DNA of 21,232 nucleotides from NCBI GenBank assembly GCA_934408705.1, contig CAKRVL010000040.1:1-21232 (forward strand), given 5' to 3'. Below the pieces are notes generated by a model. That model saw only the letters and a program-made list of their open reading frames with translations, was not told the DNA's origin and searched no databases. Below, piece by piece: positions 7,372 to 14,339 of this stretch. The translations under genes were made by a program, and so were the position numbers. Source of the DNA: an uncultured Blautia sp. (GTDB taxonomy: Bacteria > Bacillota > Clostridia > Lachnospirales > Lachnospiraceae). How positions within the stretch are numbered: the first letter of the stretch is position 1; each line of letters starts with the position of its first letter.

Positions 7372-7600
7372 GGCACGCGGATTTTATTAATAAAATTTTA
7401 ATTAATATTTTTATCTTTTATTAACAAAGACCACATTTGCCAGAATATTACCAATCAATTTTCCTTTACATTCATAGGCTTTTACAGCATTTTCCAGATA
7501 TGATTCCATTGAATTTATTAATAATAATTTCAGTCAGAATATTTATTTAACCGATATACATCACTCCTCGTAAGCTGTGGAGCAGTTATTCGGTCATAAA
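7372..7600. other. AT-rich spacer between lacI and the pentose phosphate operon
   Basis: No gene is supported here. It holds a perfect 16-base palindrome (7381-7396, ATTTTATTAATAAAAT) ending about 10 bases upstream of the -35 box, and runs of A/T. One 32-codon open frame on the minus strand (7411-7509) lacks a ribosome site. I see no convincing terminator for lacI. Confidence 0.5.
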
Positions 7601-8689
7601 TCAGTCAGTACGTGCGTAACCGGTAGTTTTACGCACAATGATCTTAGGATTATACTCAATATTGTACACACTGGTAGGACGGATTCCCTCGCCAAATCGA
7701 AGACCTGTGTCAATCTTACGGATAATGATGTCACAGGCATCCCTTCCCTTCAGATCTACAAAATGATCAATGGTCGTCAAGGACACTCTCCGTATTCCGG
7801 AGTAAAAAATATTATCACAGCCGATCACAGACACATCCTTTGGCACACGCAGACGGGCATCCTGAAGAGCATCAACAGCTCCGATAGCCATCATATCATT
7901 CTGCCCTGCGATAGCGGTAAATCTGCAATCATCTTCCAGAAGGGATTTAGTCAGGTCGTATCCCATAGAATACTCGGAATCAGTTCTTGGATTACGGCGG
8001 TCAACGGATTCGTCCGCTGCCTTGATGATCACATGTCCCGAAAGACCTGCTTCGTTAAATTCCTTCACAAACCCATCTACTCGCTTAGAGCGCTGCCATT
8101 GTCTTTTAGTAAGAGGAGGCGTAATAAATGCTACATCTCTGTGTCCCAGATTCAGAAGATGTCTCGCCATAAGGCGGCCAACCTCCGTGTTATCCTGATT
8201 AATAGCATCTACTGTACTGATTTTTTCTTTATTGCTGATGATAACCAGCGGTATAGTTCTCGCCATCTCCTCTACCTGACTAATGTAGTCCGGGTGAGGA
8301 TTGCAGGCATAAATAATTCCCTGTGGTGCCATTGCACGGATCATACGCAGGTATTTTTCCTCCAGCCGTGCATCTCGCTGGGTATTACAGATAAAAACTC
8401 CATAGCCCCGTTCATTCGCCACCGCTTCAATTCCCTGAAGAAGCAACACATAATAGGGACTTGTTATAGTCGGGCAAAAAACAACTATCAGTTTTTCTTT
8501 TTTATTTTCTTTTTTATTTTTGTGGCCTGGCAGCTGATATCCCAGCTCTCTGGCAGCACTTTCCACCTTTTCCACAGTTTCTCTGGAAAAAGAAACATTA
8601 TACTTATGATTCAGAACCATAGAAACTGTAGCCTGGGAAACTCCTGCCCTTTCTGCCACATCTGATGAAGTCACTTTTTTACGCGCCAC
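7601..8689 (-). CDS. LacI/GalR-family transcriptional regulator
   Basis: 362 residues with an N-terminal LacI helix-turn-helix (KVTSSDVAERAGVSQATVSMVLN, residues about 5-27, followed by the hinge-proximal ARELGYQLPG) and a periplasmic-binding-protein-like effector domain (about 60-345). The latter includes DNTEVGRLMARHLLNLGHRDVAFI and the family-typical QNDMMAIGAVDALQ...VPKDVSVIGCDN. Such proteins bind palindromic operators and respond to sugars or related ligands; the ligand cannot be read from the sequence. A GTG lies at 8698, but it overlaps the GGGAGGTGA ribosome site, so the next in-frame GTG at 8689, 8 bases beyond GGAGG, is preferred. It starts 24 bases after the recR stop and appears to be the last gene of the pfkA-dnaX-ybaB-recR series. 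It also sits directly upstream of the transaldolase-transketolase operon, a plausible target. Confidence 0.9.
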   Translation of the reverse strand: MARKKVTSSDVAERAGVSQATVSMVLNHKYNVSFSRETVEKVESAARELGYQLPGHKNKKENKKEKLIVVFCPTITSPYYVLLLQGIEAVANERGYGVFICNTQRDARLEEKYLRMIRAMAPQGIIYACNPHPDYISQVEEMARTIPLVIISNKEKISTVDAINQDNTEVGRLMARHLLNLGHRDVAFITPPLTKRQWQRSKRVDGFVKEFNEAGLSGHVIIKAADESVDRRNPRTDSEYSMGYDLTKSLLEDDCRFTAIAGQNDMMAIGAVDALQDARLRVPKDVSVIGCDNIFYSGIRRVSLTTIDHFVDLKGRDACDIIIRKIDTGLRFGEGIRPTSVYNIEYNPKIIVRKTTGYARTD

Positions 8690-8713
8690 AAAAATCACCT
8701 CCCGAGCTTTCTC

Positions 8714-9310
8714 TTAAAGCTCCACCCGTCCTTCCAGTGCACGAAGCAGAGTGACCTCGTCAATATATTCCAGATCTCCACCAACAGGTACGCCGCTGGC
8801 AATACGGCTTACCTTGATTCCTGTAGGCTTGATCAGCTTACTGATATACATTGCCGTAGTTTCTCCCTCCAGGCTGGAGTTTGTAGCAATGATCACTTCC
8901 TTCACATCACCTTGAAGACGCATGATCAGCTCTTTCAGCTTAATATCATCTGGCCCGATTCCCAGCATAGGAGAAATAGCACCATGCAGCACATGGTAAA
9001 CTCCATCGAATTTACCTGTCTTTTCATAAGCTGCAAGATCCCTTGTATTCTCTACCACCATAATAGTGCTGTGATCACGCTTGGGATTGCTGCAGATGGG
9101 ACACATTTCCTTATCTGTAAGAGTGTAGCAGCATTTGCAATACTGTACATTCATCCGGGCATCAGTGATCGCGCTGGTTAGTTGCTGCACCTGCTCCTTC
9201 GGCATATTCATTATGTGAAAAGCCAGGCGCTGGGCAGACTTCGCTCCAATTCCTGGAAGATGTGAAAACTGCTCGATCAGTTTATTAATATGACTGCTGT
9301 AGTATTCCAT
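8714..9310 (-). CDS. recR: Recombination mediator protein RecR
   Basis: 198 residues, the standard length. RecR works with RecF/RecO to load RecA at single-strand gaps; it forms a ring clamp on DNA. Domains in order: helix-hairpin-helix ([15 protein letters not shown], about 18-32), a four-cysteine zinc site (C58-x2-C61 and C70-x2-C73), the Toprim domain ([13 protein letters not shown] at about 84-95, then ATNSSLEGE), and the C-terminal [23 protein letters not shown]. The start codon overlaps the ybaB stop as TGATG, a sign of translational coupling. The order dnaX-ybaB-recR is conserved across Bacillota and many other bacteria. Confidence 0.97.
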   Translation of the reverse strand: MEYYSSHINKLIEQFSHLPGIGAKSAQRLAFHIMNMPKEQVQQLTSAITDARMNVQYCKCCYTLTDKEMCPICSNPKRDHSTIMVVENTRDLAAYEKTGKFDGVYHVLHGAISPMLGIGPDDIKLKELIMRLQGDVKEVIIATNSSLEGETTAMYISKLIKPTGIKVSRIASGVPVGGDLEYIDEVTLLRALEGRVEL

Positions 9311-9666
9311 CAGAATGGAAGACCTCCTCCAAGTCCACCAAGTCCGCCTGTAAGTTTGGACATAACTGCCTGATTCTCCTGCTCAACCTTGCGAAGTGCT
9401 TCGTTGGTCGCTGCAACAATAAGATCCTCCAGCATCTCAATATCATCCGGATCTACAACCTCCTCAGCAAGCTTCACCTTGGTTACTTCTCTTTTACCGG
9501 AAATGGTAACTTCTACAGCTCCGCCGCCGGCTGCTGCAGTAAATTCTTTTTCCTCTAAAGCCTTCTGGTTCTCTTCCATCTGACGCTGCATTTTCTGCGC
9601 CTGCTTCATAAGGTTATTCATGTTCCCCGGCATACCCATGCCCGGAAAACCTCCACGCTTTGCCAT
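9310..9666 (-). CDS. YbaB/EbfC family nucleoid-associated protein
   Basis: 118 residues of the YbaB/EbfC family: small dimeric DNA-binding proteins that associate with the nucleoid. Typical features are the Met/Gly-rich N-terminus ([27 protein letters not shown]), a central [16 protein letters not shown] strand pair, [20 protein letters not shown], and a flexible Gly-rich C-terminal tail ([14 protein letters not shown]). The ATG at 9666 has AGGAGG about 9 bases upstream. It lies between dnaX (78-base gap) and recR (overlap), the usual place for this gene. Its exact role beside recombination or clamp loading is unsettled. Confidence 0.95.
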   Translation of the reverse strand: MAKRGGFPGMGMPGNMNNLMKQAQKMQRQMEENQKALEEKEFTAAAGGGAVEVTISGKREVTKVKLAEEVVDPDDIEMLEDLIVAATNEALRKVEQENQAVMSKLTGGLGGLGGGLPF

Positions 9667-9744
9667 TACAAAGACCTCCTTTTATCCATTACATAAAAAC
9701 TTTATTTCTTCATTCGCAACTGTTCAGAATCTTTACAGTCACTT

Positions 9745-11367
9745 TTATTCTTCTGTATCCTCAGGATCCTCCTCCACAATAACATCCATGTGAATGTTTT
9801 CACGAAGTGCCTGATCTACAGTAACCTTGGCAAGATTGGTATGGTTGTGCTCTTTTGCCACTACCATCTTAAGTTCTACACTCTTGCCAGTCTGGGCTGT
9901 GATGATCTGCTTCAGTTCTTCCTCTGCCTCAGGATTGTCTACATAAGTTTTCCCCAGAAAATCCTGGAACTCAATATAGAGTATCGGCTCTCCTGTCTGG
10001 CCATTGTATTTCGGTATGGCTTTCTGAAGCATCTGTTTGAAAATACCGCTGGTCTGACCTACGATCACCCTCCAGCTGGCAACGATTTTCTGCAGATCCT
10101 CAGGGGCAGCCTTCTCAGGCTTCACCGCTGCTTCCGGACTGCTGCCCGCCCCGGCTACCATACCCTCTGTAATGTCTGATGCCCCCTGCTGTACGATCAC
10201 CTGCTGCACAGGCCGCTCATCCATACGCTGTTCCAACACACGAAGACGATCCAGAACTGAATCCAGATTAGTCTCCATTGCAGGACGACACAGCTTGATC
10301 AGTGCAATTTCCACTAACACGCGCTTCTGTGTAGAATAGCGGATCTGGCTGGACAATTCAGAAAAAATACGGATGTAGCGCATCAGTGTCTCTACATCCA
10401 CCATCTCACTCTCTTCCTGAAGAAGCTTCAGATTCTCTGAAGATACATCTATAGCATCTTCCGGATTCTCGGAGGTCTTTACCAGAAGGAGATTACGCAT
10501 ATACCAGGTAAAATCTCCCACAAACTGTCCCAGCTCTCTTCCACCTATGATCAGATCCTCCAGAGTGCGGATTGCTCCTGTCACATTTCCCTGAAGCACC
10601 TTACGTAAAAGCTTACTGAACACCTCAGTGTCCACAGCCCCCAGAACCTCCAGAACCTTATCATAGGTCAATGTCTGTCCCAGGTAAAAAGCAATGCACT
10701 GATCCAGAAGACTTAAAGCATCTCGCATGGAGCCGTCACCGGCCTTTGCCACATAACGGACAGCCTTCTCCTCAGCTTCTACTCCCTCGATTCGCAACAG
10801 TTCATCCAGTCGTGCCGCAATTGTATCAATACTGATACGATGAAAATCGTATCGCTGACATCTGGACAGGATAGTGATCGGTATCTTATGAGCCTCTGTG
10901 GTTGCAAGAATGAAGATAACATAAGACGGAGGTTCCTCCAGTGTTTTCAGAAGAGCATTAAATGCTCCTGTAGAAAGCATGTGAACCTCGTCGATAATGT
11001 ATACCTTATAGTTTCCTTCTGTAGGACGATAGGCCACCTCCTCACGGATCTCACGGATATTGTCAACACCATTATTAGACGCTGCATCAATCTCGATCAC
11101 GTTCATGGAGGTACCGGCCTGTATCGCCCTGCACATTTCACATTCACCACAGGGGCTTCCATTTACCGGGTGCTGGCAGTTTACTGCCTTTGCCAGTATT
11201 TTCGCAACGGTTGTTTTACCGGTTCCTCGGGTGCCGCAAAACAGATAAGCATGACCAATACGATTATGCTTGATCTGATTGGTCAGGGTAGTCACAATGT
11301 GATCCTGCCCCTTTACATCGTCAAAATTATCCGGTCTAAACTTCCGGTATAGAGCAGTATAGCTCAT
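9745..11367 (-). CDS. dnaX: DNA polymerase III subunit gamma/tau
   Basis: 540 residues. This is the ATPase subunit of the clamp loader that opens the beta clamp and links the replicase. Visible: Walker A GTRGTGKTT (about 45-53), a four-cysteine zinc module (C64, C73, C76, C79), Walker B IIDEVHM (about 124-130), sensor-1 ILATTE, and the SRC motif with its arginine finger (R169). An alpha-helical lid and collar follow (about 180-370), then a linker and a tau-type C-domain from about 425. I see no obvious slippery A-run that would produce a short gamma form. The ATG at 11367 follows AAAGGAG; pfkA ends 30 bases upstream. A ribosome site and tight packing suggest one transcript with pfkA, ybaB and recR. 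Confidence 0.96.
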   Translation of the reverse strand: MSYTALYRKFRPDNFDDVKGQDHIVTTLTNQIKHNRIGHAYLFCGTRGTGKTTVAKILAKAVNCQHPVNGSPCGECEMCRAIQAGTSMNVIEIDAASNNGVDNIREIREEVAYRPTEGNYKVYIIDEVHMLSTGAFNALLKTLEEPPSYVIFILATTEAHKIPITILSRCQRYDFHRISIDTIAARLDELLRIEGVEAEEKAVRYVAKAGDGSMRDALSLLDQCIAFYLGQTLTYDKVLEVLGAVDTEVFSKLLRKVLQGNVTGAIRTLEDLIIGGRELGQFVGDFTWYMRNLLLVKTSENPEDAIDVSSENLKLLQEESEMVDVETLMRYIRIFSELSSQIRYSTQKRVLVEIALIKLCRPAMETNLDSVLDRLRVLEQRMDERPVQQVIVQQGASDITEGMVAGAGSSPEAAVKPEKAAPEDLQKIVASWRVIVGQTSGIFKQMLQKAIPKYNGQTGEPILYIEFQDFLGKTYVDNPEAEEELKQIITAQTGKSVELKMVVAKEHNHTNLAKVTVDQALRENIHMDVIVEEDPEDTEE

Positions 11368-11397
11368 TTATGGAAACTCCTTTCTAAAAGCAGTAAA

Positions 11398-12480
11398 TCA
11401 GTCGCCGAAGCTGATACCGATCTGCTTTGCAGCCTTAACAGTCTGATCCTTAGGAGAAACCATCTTCAGCTTGCCAGCGCATTCCTCAAGAGGCACTCTC
11501 TTGATCTTGCCATTTACAACGCCAATCATAATACCATATTCTCCATCCAGGATAGCTTCAGCCGCACCTGCTCCTATTCTTGTGGAAAGCACACGGTCAT
11601 ATGCACATGGTGCTCCACCACGCTGTGTGTGTCCGGGAACTGTGATCCTGACTTCAGAACCAAGCTCCTGAGTAATTTTATCTGCTATTTCATAAGATAC
11701 AGAAGGATACTTCTTCGCACGTTCTTCCAATTTCTTCTTATAATCCTTCTTGGAAAGCAGTGCATCCTCCTTGGAAATAGCGCCTTCTGCTACTGCAAGA
11801 ATGGTAAAACGCTTACCGGCCTTGGATCTCTTCTGAATAGCTGCAACCACCTTCTTAATGTCGTATGGAATCTCCGGAATCAGGATAATATCTGCTCCGC
11901 CAGCAATTCCAGCGTGTAAAGTAAGGCTTCCAACCTTATGTCCCATAACTTCCACTATGAAAACACGGCCATGAGACGCTGCTGTTGTATGAATACAGTC
12001 AATCGCATTAGTAGCAATATTTACCGCACTCTGGAAGCCAAATGTCATATCTGTTCCCCAGATATCATTATCGATGGTCTTAGGCAGATGAATGATGTTC
12101 AAGCCCTCTTCTCTCAAAAGATTCGCAGTCTTCTGAGTTCCATTTCCACCCAGGATAACAAGGCAATCAAGACAGAGCTTATAATAGGTCTGCTTCATAG
12201 CCTCAACCTTATCCAGTCCATTTGCATCCGGTACACGCATGAGCTTAAACGGCTGTCTGGATGTGCCCAGGATAGTTCCGCCCTGTGTAAGGATTCCGGA
12301 AAAATCCCTGGAGGTAAGCATACGGTATTTGCCGTAGATCAATCCCTTATATCCATCATCAAAGCCATATACCTCCAGTTCATCAAGACTATTGGTAAGC
12401 CCCTTTACAACTCCTCGCATGGTGGCATTCAGGGCCTGACAGTCACCGCCGCTTGTTAATAAGCCGATTCTTTTAATCAT
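11398..12480 (-). CDS. pfkA: 6-phosphofructokinase
   Basis: 360 residues. It phosphorylates fructose 6-phosphate to the 1,6-bisphosphate, the committed step of glycolysis in the cytoplasm. Motifs: LLTSGGDCQALNA (about 8-20), GGTILGTSRQ (68-76), GGNGTQKTA (111-119), PKTIDND (133-139, catalytic Asp in TIDND), and VEVMGHKVGSLTLHAGIAGGAD. Classic ATP enzymes have GGDGS and PGTIDND; PPi enzymes have an Asp after GGD and Lys before TIDND. Here the Gly (as in ATP enzymes) is combined with Lys134 (as in PPi and group III enzymes), so the phosphoryl donor is uncertain, with a group III ATP-type the best guess. The start at 12480 has GGAGG 5 bases upstream; an in-frame ATG 33 bases earlier (12513) lacks one. 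It heads the dnaX-recR series. Confidence 0.93.
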   Translation of the reverse strand: MIKRIGLLTSGGDCQALNATMRGVVKGLTNSLDELEVYGFDDGYKGLIYGKYRMLTSRDFSGILTQGGTILGTSRQPFKLMRVPDANGLDKVEAMKQTYYKLCLDCLVILGGNGTQKTANLLREEGLNIIHLPKTIDNDIWGTDMTFGFQSAVNIATNAIDCIHTTAASHGRVFIVEVMGHKVGSLTLHAGIAGGADIILIPEIPYDIKKVVAAIQKRSKAGKRFTILAVAEGAISKEDALLSKKDYKKKLEERAKKYPSVSYEIADKITQELGSEVRITVPGHTQRGGAPCAYDRVLSTRIGAGAAEAILDGEYGIMIGVVNGKIKRVPLEECAGKLKMVSPKDQTVKAAKQIGISFGD

Positions 12481-12540
12481 AGTACCCTCCATTTCTGTGT
12501 CTTTGGCAAACAATGTGCCGGATGCAGTATTACGCTTCCG

Positions 12541-12578
12541 ACATTCTGACAGTTACTGGTCACATTCTGGACAGTAAC
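12541..12578 (-). repeat. Direct and inverted repeat in the pfkA leader
   Basis: ACATTCTGACAGTTAC (from 12541) recurs as ACATTCTGGACAGTAAC (from 12562). GTTACTG (12552-12558) and CAGTAAC (12572-12578) also form a 7-bp inverted repeat around 13 bases. In the pfkA mRNA this would fold 70-100 bases before the start codon. It may be a regulatory site or a duplicated remnant. Confidence 0.5.
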
Positions 12579-12631
12579 CTCCTGTAATCCCTTAGGATCA
12601 GGTTGCACACACATTTTAATGCTTGAATTTT

Positions 12632-12660
12632 ATTATATAATATTTCCCGTTCTGACACAA
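12632..12660 (-). promoter_or_regulatory. Candidate promoter of the pfkA-dnaX-recR series
   Basis: On the minus strand a perfect TATAAT (12632-12637) is preceded after 17 bases by a weak -35 (TTGTGT, 12655-12660). It is back-to-back with the SRP RNA promoter. The poor -35 could mean activation or lower strength. Confidence 0.5.
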
Positions 12661-12723
12661 CAAGGAATTTGGAACCTTTCCACCTTTCCATCCTTCCAGC
12701 AAGGGATTTGGAACTTTTCCACC
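12661..12723. repeat. Two 24-bp direct repeats between the pfkA and SRP RNA promoters
   Basis: Copy 1 (12661-12684) and copy 2 (12700-12723) share 22 of 24 bases (CAAGGrATTTGGAAC / yTTTCCACC), starting 39 bases apart. Each contains a GGAA-n3-TTCC-like dyad. Copy 2 ends 2 bases before the SRP RNA -35 box; copy 1 abuts the pfkA -35. Confidence 0.8.
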
Positions 12724-12725
12724 CC

Positions 12726-12754
12726 TTGACAAATCCAGCAACTTCCTTTATAAT
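12726..12754 (+). promoter_or_regulatory. Consensus sigma-A promoter of the SRP RNA
   Basis: TTGACA (12726-12731) and TATAAT (12749-12754) with exactly 17 bases between: both boxes perfect. The predicted start is about 12761, at the first bases of the SRP RNA 5' strand. Confidence 0.9.
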
Positions 12755-12760
12755 TAAATT

Positions 12761-13023
12761 CCGCGCAGCCGGGGAGATAGCGGTGCCCTGTACCTGCAAT
12801 CCGCTACAGCAGGGGTGATGCCAATCTGAGGCTTGTATCTTGTGGAGCTGCCCTTTATAAGTGGCGTTGACGTTTGGGTCTTACGCAACAGGACTCTATG
12901 AACCGTGTCAGGACAGGAATGTAGCAGCACTAAGTAGAATCTCCTGTGTGCCGTGAGGGTGCCTGGGCTGAGTTAACTGTAGAGGTAACGTCTGTGAGAC
13001 CATTCCGAGGTGCGGCGCGCGTA
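12761..13023 (+). ncRNA. ffs: Signal recognition particle RNA, large (Alu-containing) type
   Basis: About 260 bases. The Alu-domain segment (GCGGTGCCCTGTACC ... ATCCGCTACAGCAGGGGTGATG, about 12779-12820) and the helix 8 apical segment that binds Ffh (GTGTCAGGACAGGAATGTAGCAGCACTAAG region, about 12904-12934) are both recognisable, followed by GTGCCGTGAGGGTGCCTGGGCTGAGTTAAC. The 5' CCGCGC and 3' GCGCGC ends can pair to close helix 5. With Ffh it targets nascent membrane and secreted proteins to the translocon. In Bacillus subtilis the SRP RNA is near dnaX-ybaB-recR too, but on the same strand; here it is divergent, with pfkA in between. The 3' end is approximate, just before the terminator. Confidence 0.93.
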
Positions 13024-13037
13024 ATAAGGATAATCAG

Positions 13038-13065
13038 AGAACGTCTGTGAGGGCGTTCTTTTTTT
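13038..13065 (+). terminator. Terminator of the SRP RNA
   Basis: AGAACG (13038-13043) pairs with CGTTCT (13054-13059) and a run of seven T ends it. The loop repeats the ACGTCTGTGAG found within the SRP RNA at about 12988. Confidence 0.85.
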
Positions 13066-13090
13066 ATGCAAGTCATGAGTTTTATCCAAT

Positions 13091-13157
13091 AAAAAGGACA
13101 CATCTACATAATGGCTACTGCTTTGCAGTGATACCATTTGCATATGTGTCCTGTTTT
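13091..13157. terminator. Long bidirectional terminator between the SRP RNA and yqeY
   Basis: GGACACAT (13096-13103) pairs with ATGTGTCC (13144-13151). Inside lie two further stems (ATGG/CCAT and ACTGC/GCAGT) separated by internal loops. AAAAA on the left and GTTTTT on the right give a T-run in either direction. It separates the convergent SRP RNA and yqeY transcripts. Confidence 0.75.
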
Positions 13158-13195
13158 TATCATATTTTATTAAAAACCTGCCAATGCTGCAAAAA

Positions 13196-13633
13196 TCATT
13201 TACACAATTCTGCCACAACCTGATTGATCACTTTTCCATCAGCCTTACCCTTCAGCTCCGGCATAATTGTCTTCATGATCTGTCCCTTGTTTCCGGAAGC
13301 GATCAGCTCAGCATGTTTCTCTTCAAGATAAGCCTTGATTTCTGAAGCATCCATCAGTTTCGGTGCGTATTTGGCAATTATATCATATCTTGCCTGATAC
13401 TCATCCTTCAAATCCTGTCTGGACTCCGGGCAGGTATCGATTTGCTCTTTTACAGATTTCAGTTCTTTCAGGATAACACGGTCAACCAGTTCACTACTGA
13501 TGTCATCACGGCAGCCTTCGTCAATTGCAACCTTCTTCACCGCTGAAATCAGGGCAGAAACTGCTTCCTTTGTCACTTTGTCCTTTGCCTTCATAGCTGC
13601 TACCATATCTTTTCTTAATGCTTCAAGTTCCAT
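13196..13633 (-). CDS. GatB/YqeY domain protein
   Basis: 145 residues, full length for the free-standing YqeY family, which resembles the C-terminal tRNA-binding tail domain of the GatB subunit of Glu/Asp-tRNA amidotransferase. Visible features are the helical N-terminal half (LRKDMVAAMKAKDKVTKEAVSALISAVKKVAIDEG), the YDIIAKYAPKLMDASEI block, and the C-terminal GNKGQIMKTIMPELKGKADGKVINQVV typical of the family. A tRNA-related role is inferred from the family; no function is proven. The ATG at 13633 has AGGAGG about 7 bases upstream. tadA ends 51 bases upstream and a candidate promoter for this gene overlaps the end of tadA. Confidence 0.9.
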   Translation of the reverse strand: MELEALRKDMVAAMKAKDKVTKEAVSALISAVKKVAIDEGCRDDISSELVDRVILKELKSVKEQIDTCPESRQDLKDEYQARYDIIAKYAPKLMDASEIKAYLEEKHAELIASGNKGQIMKTIMPELKGKADGKVINQVVAELCK

Positions 13634-13675
13634 TGTGTCTTCCTCCTGTCATTATGTCTTTTCGTCGTTTTTTTT

Positions 13676-13704
13676 ATCATACCACTATTTTTCTGTTTTT
13701 CCAA
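13676..13704 (-). promoter_or_regulatory. Candidate promoter of yqeY
   Basis: On the minus strand TTGGAA (13699-13704), 17 bases, then TATGAT (13676-13681) with TGG before it (extended -10). It overlaps the last codons of tadA, so yqeY may be expressed both by read-through and on its own. Confidence 0.45.
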
Positions 13705-14194
13705 CCTGCTCTGCCAAAGATTTTTTCAGCATTTTCTTCTTTTCCCGAAGTTCACGAAAAAAATCAGAAAGCATAGCAGAGCATTCTTCCTGCAGGACAT
13801 CGCGGATTACTTCAACCTTGTGGTTAAATCCATCCATCTCCAGCAGATTCAATACTGATCCTGCACAGCCCGCCTTAGGGTTCATGCTGCCAATCACCAC
13901 CCGGTCAATACGCGACTGCATCAGGGCTCCCGCGCACATCTGGCAAGGCTCCAGTGTCACATACATGGTACACCCCTCCAGCCGCCAGTCACCTAACTTT
14001 TTGCTGGCTTTTTTGATAGCATTAAGCTCTGCATGAGAAAGAGTATTCTTGTCTGTATTTCTTCTGTTATATCCTCGCGCTATAATCTGCCCATCATAAA
14101 CGATCACACAGCCAATAGGAACCTCCTCCAGGGCAAGAGCTTTCTTTGCCTGGCGAATGGCCTCTTTCATATATTTTTCCTGTTCTGTCAACAT
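13685..14194 (-). CDS. tadA: tRNA-specific adenosine deaminase
   Basis: 169 residues from the preferred start. TadA deaminates the wobble adenosine 34 of tRNA-Arg(ACG) to inosine. Zinc-site residues are intact: HAE (H54, E56) in LSHAELNAI, and PCQMC (C84, C87) in TLEPCQMCAGALMQSRIDRVV. EVPIGCVIV and RGYNRRN are also typical. The C-terminal tail is long and basic (REKKKMLKKSLAEQVGKTEK). The frame stays open to an ATG at 14260, giving 22 more basic residues, but neither start has a good ribosome site; the ATG at 14194 (MLTEQEKYM) fits the family N-terminus, so the true start is uncertain. A perfect promoter lies at 14299-14327. Confidence 0.92.
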   Translation of the reverse strand: MLTEQEKYMKEAIRQAKKALALEEVPIGCVIVYDGQIIARGYNRRNTDKNTLSHAELNAIKKASKKLGDWRLEGCTMYVTLEPCQMCAGALMQSRIDRVVIGSMNPKAGCAGSVLNLLEMDGFNHKVEVIRDVLQEECSAMLSDFFRELREKKKMLKKSLAEQVGKTEK

Positions 14195-14298
14195 TCTTTT
14201 TTCTCTGCACTTTCTACTGATTTCTTTATTGGTTCGTTTCCTCAGCCCTGTAATAACCATACAGCATAAAGCCTTTAATTTTTTTCTGGCTGTAATTT

Positions 14299-14327
14299 AT
14301 TATAGGCAGTTGAATGCAAGATGTCAA
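14299..14327 (-). promoter_or_regulatory. Consensus sigma-A promoter of tadA
   Basis: On the minus strand TTGACA (14322-14327) and TATAAT (14299-14304) are 17 bases apart, both perfect. The predicted start at about 14292 gives a leader of roughly 30 or 100 bases, depending on which tadA start is used. Confidence 0.8.
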
Positions 14328-14339
14328 TTTCGGCGATAT

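Noticed and set aside
7411..7509. 32-codon minus-strand frame downstream of lacI
   Set aside because: No ribosome site, no promoter of its own, AT-rich, no recognised family.
7577..8665. 362-codon plus-strand open frame opposite lacI
   Set aside because: The minus strand carries an unmistakable LacI-family protein; the antisense product has no recognisable domain and no ribosome site.
9745..11367. Programmed frameshift giving a short gamma form of DnaX
   Set aside because: No A-run or T-run slippery sequence with a following stem was seen in the expected region.
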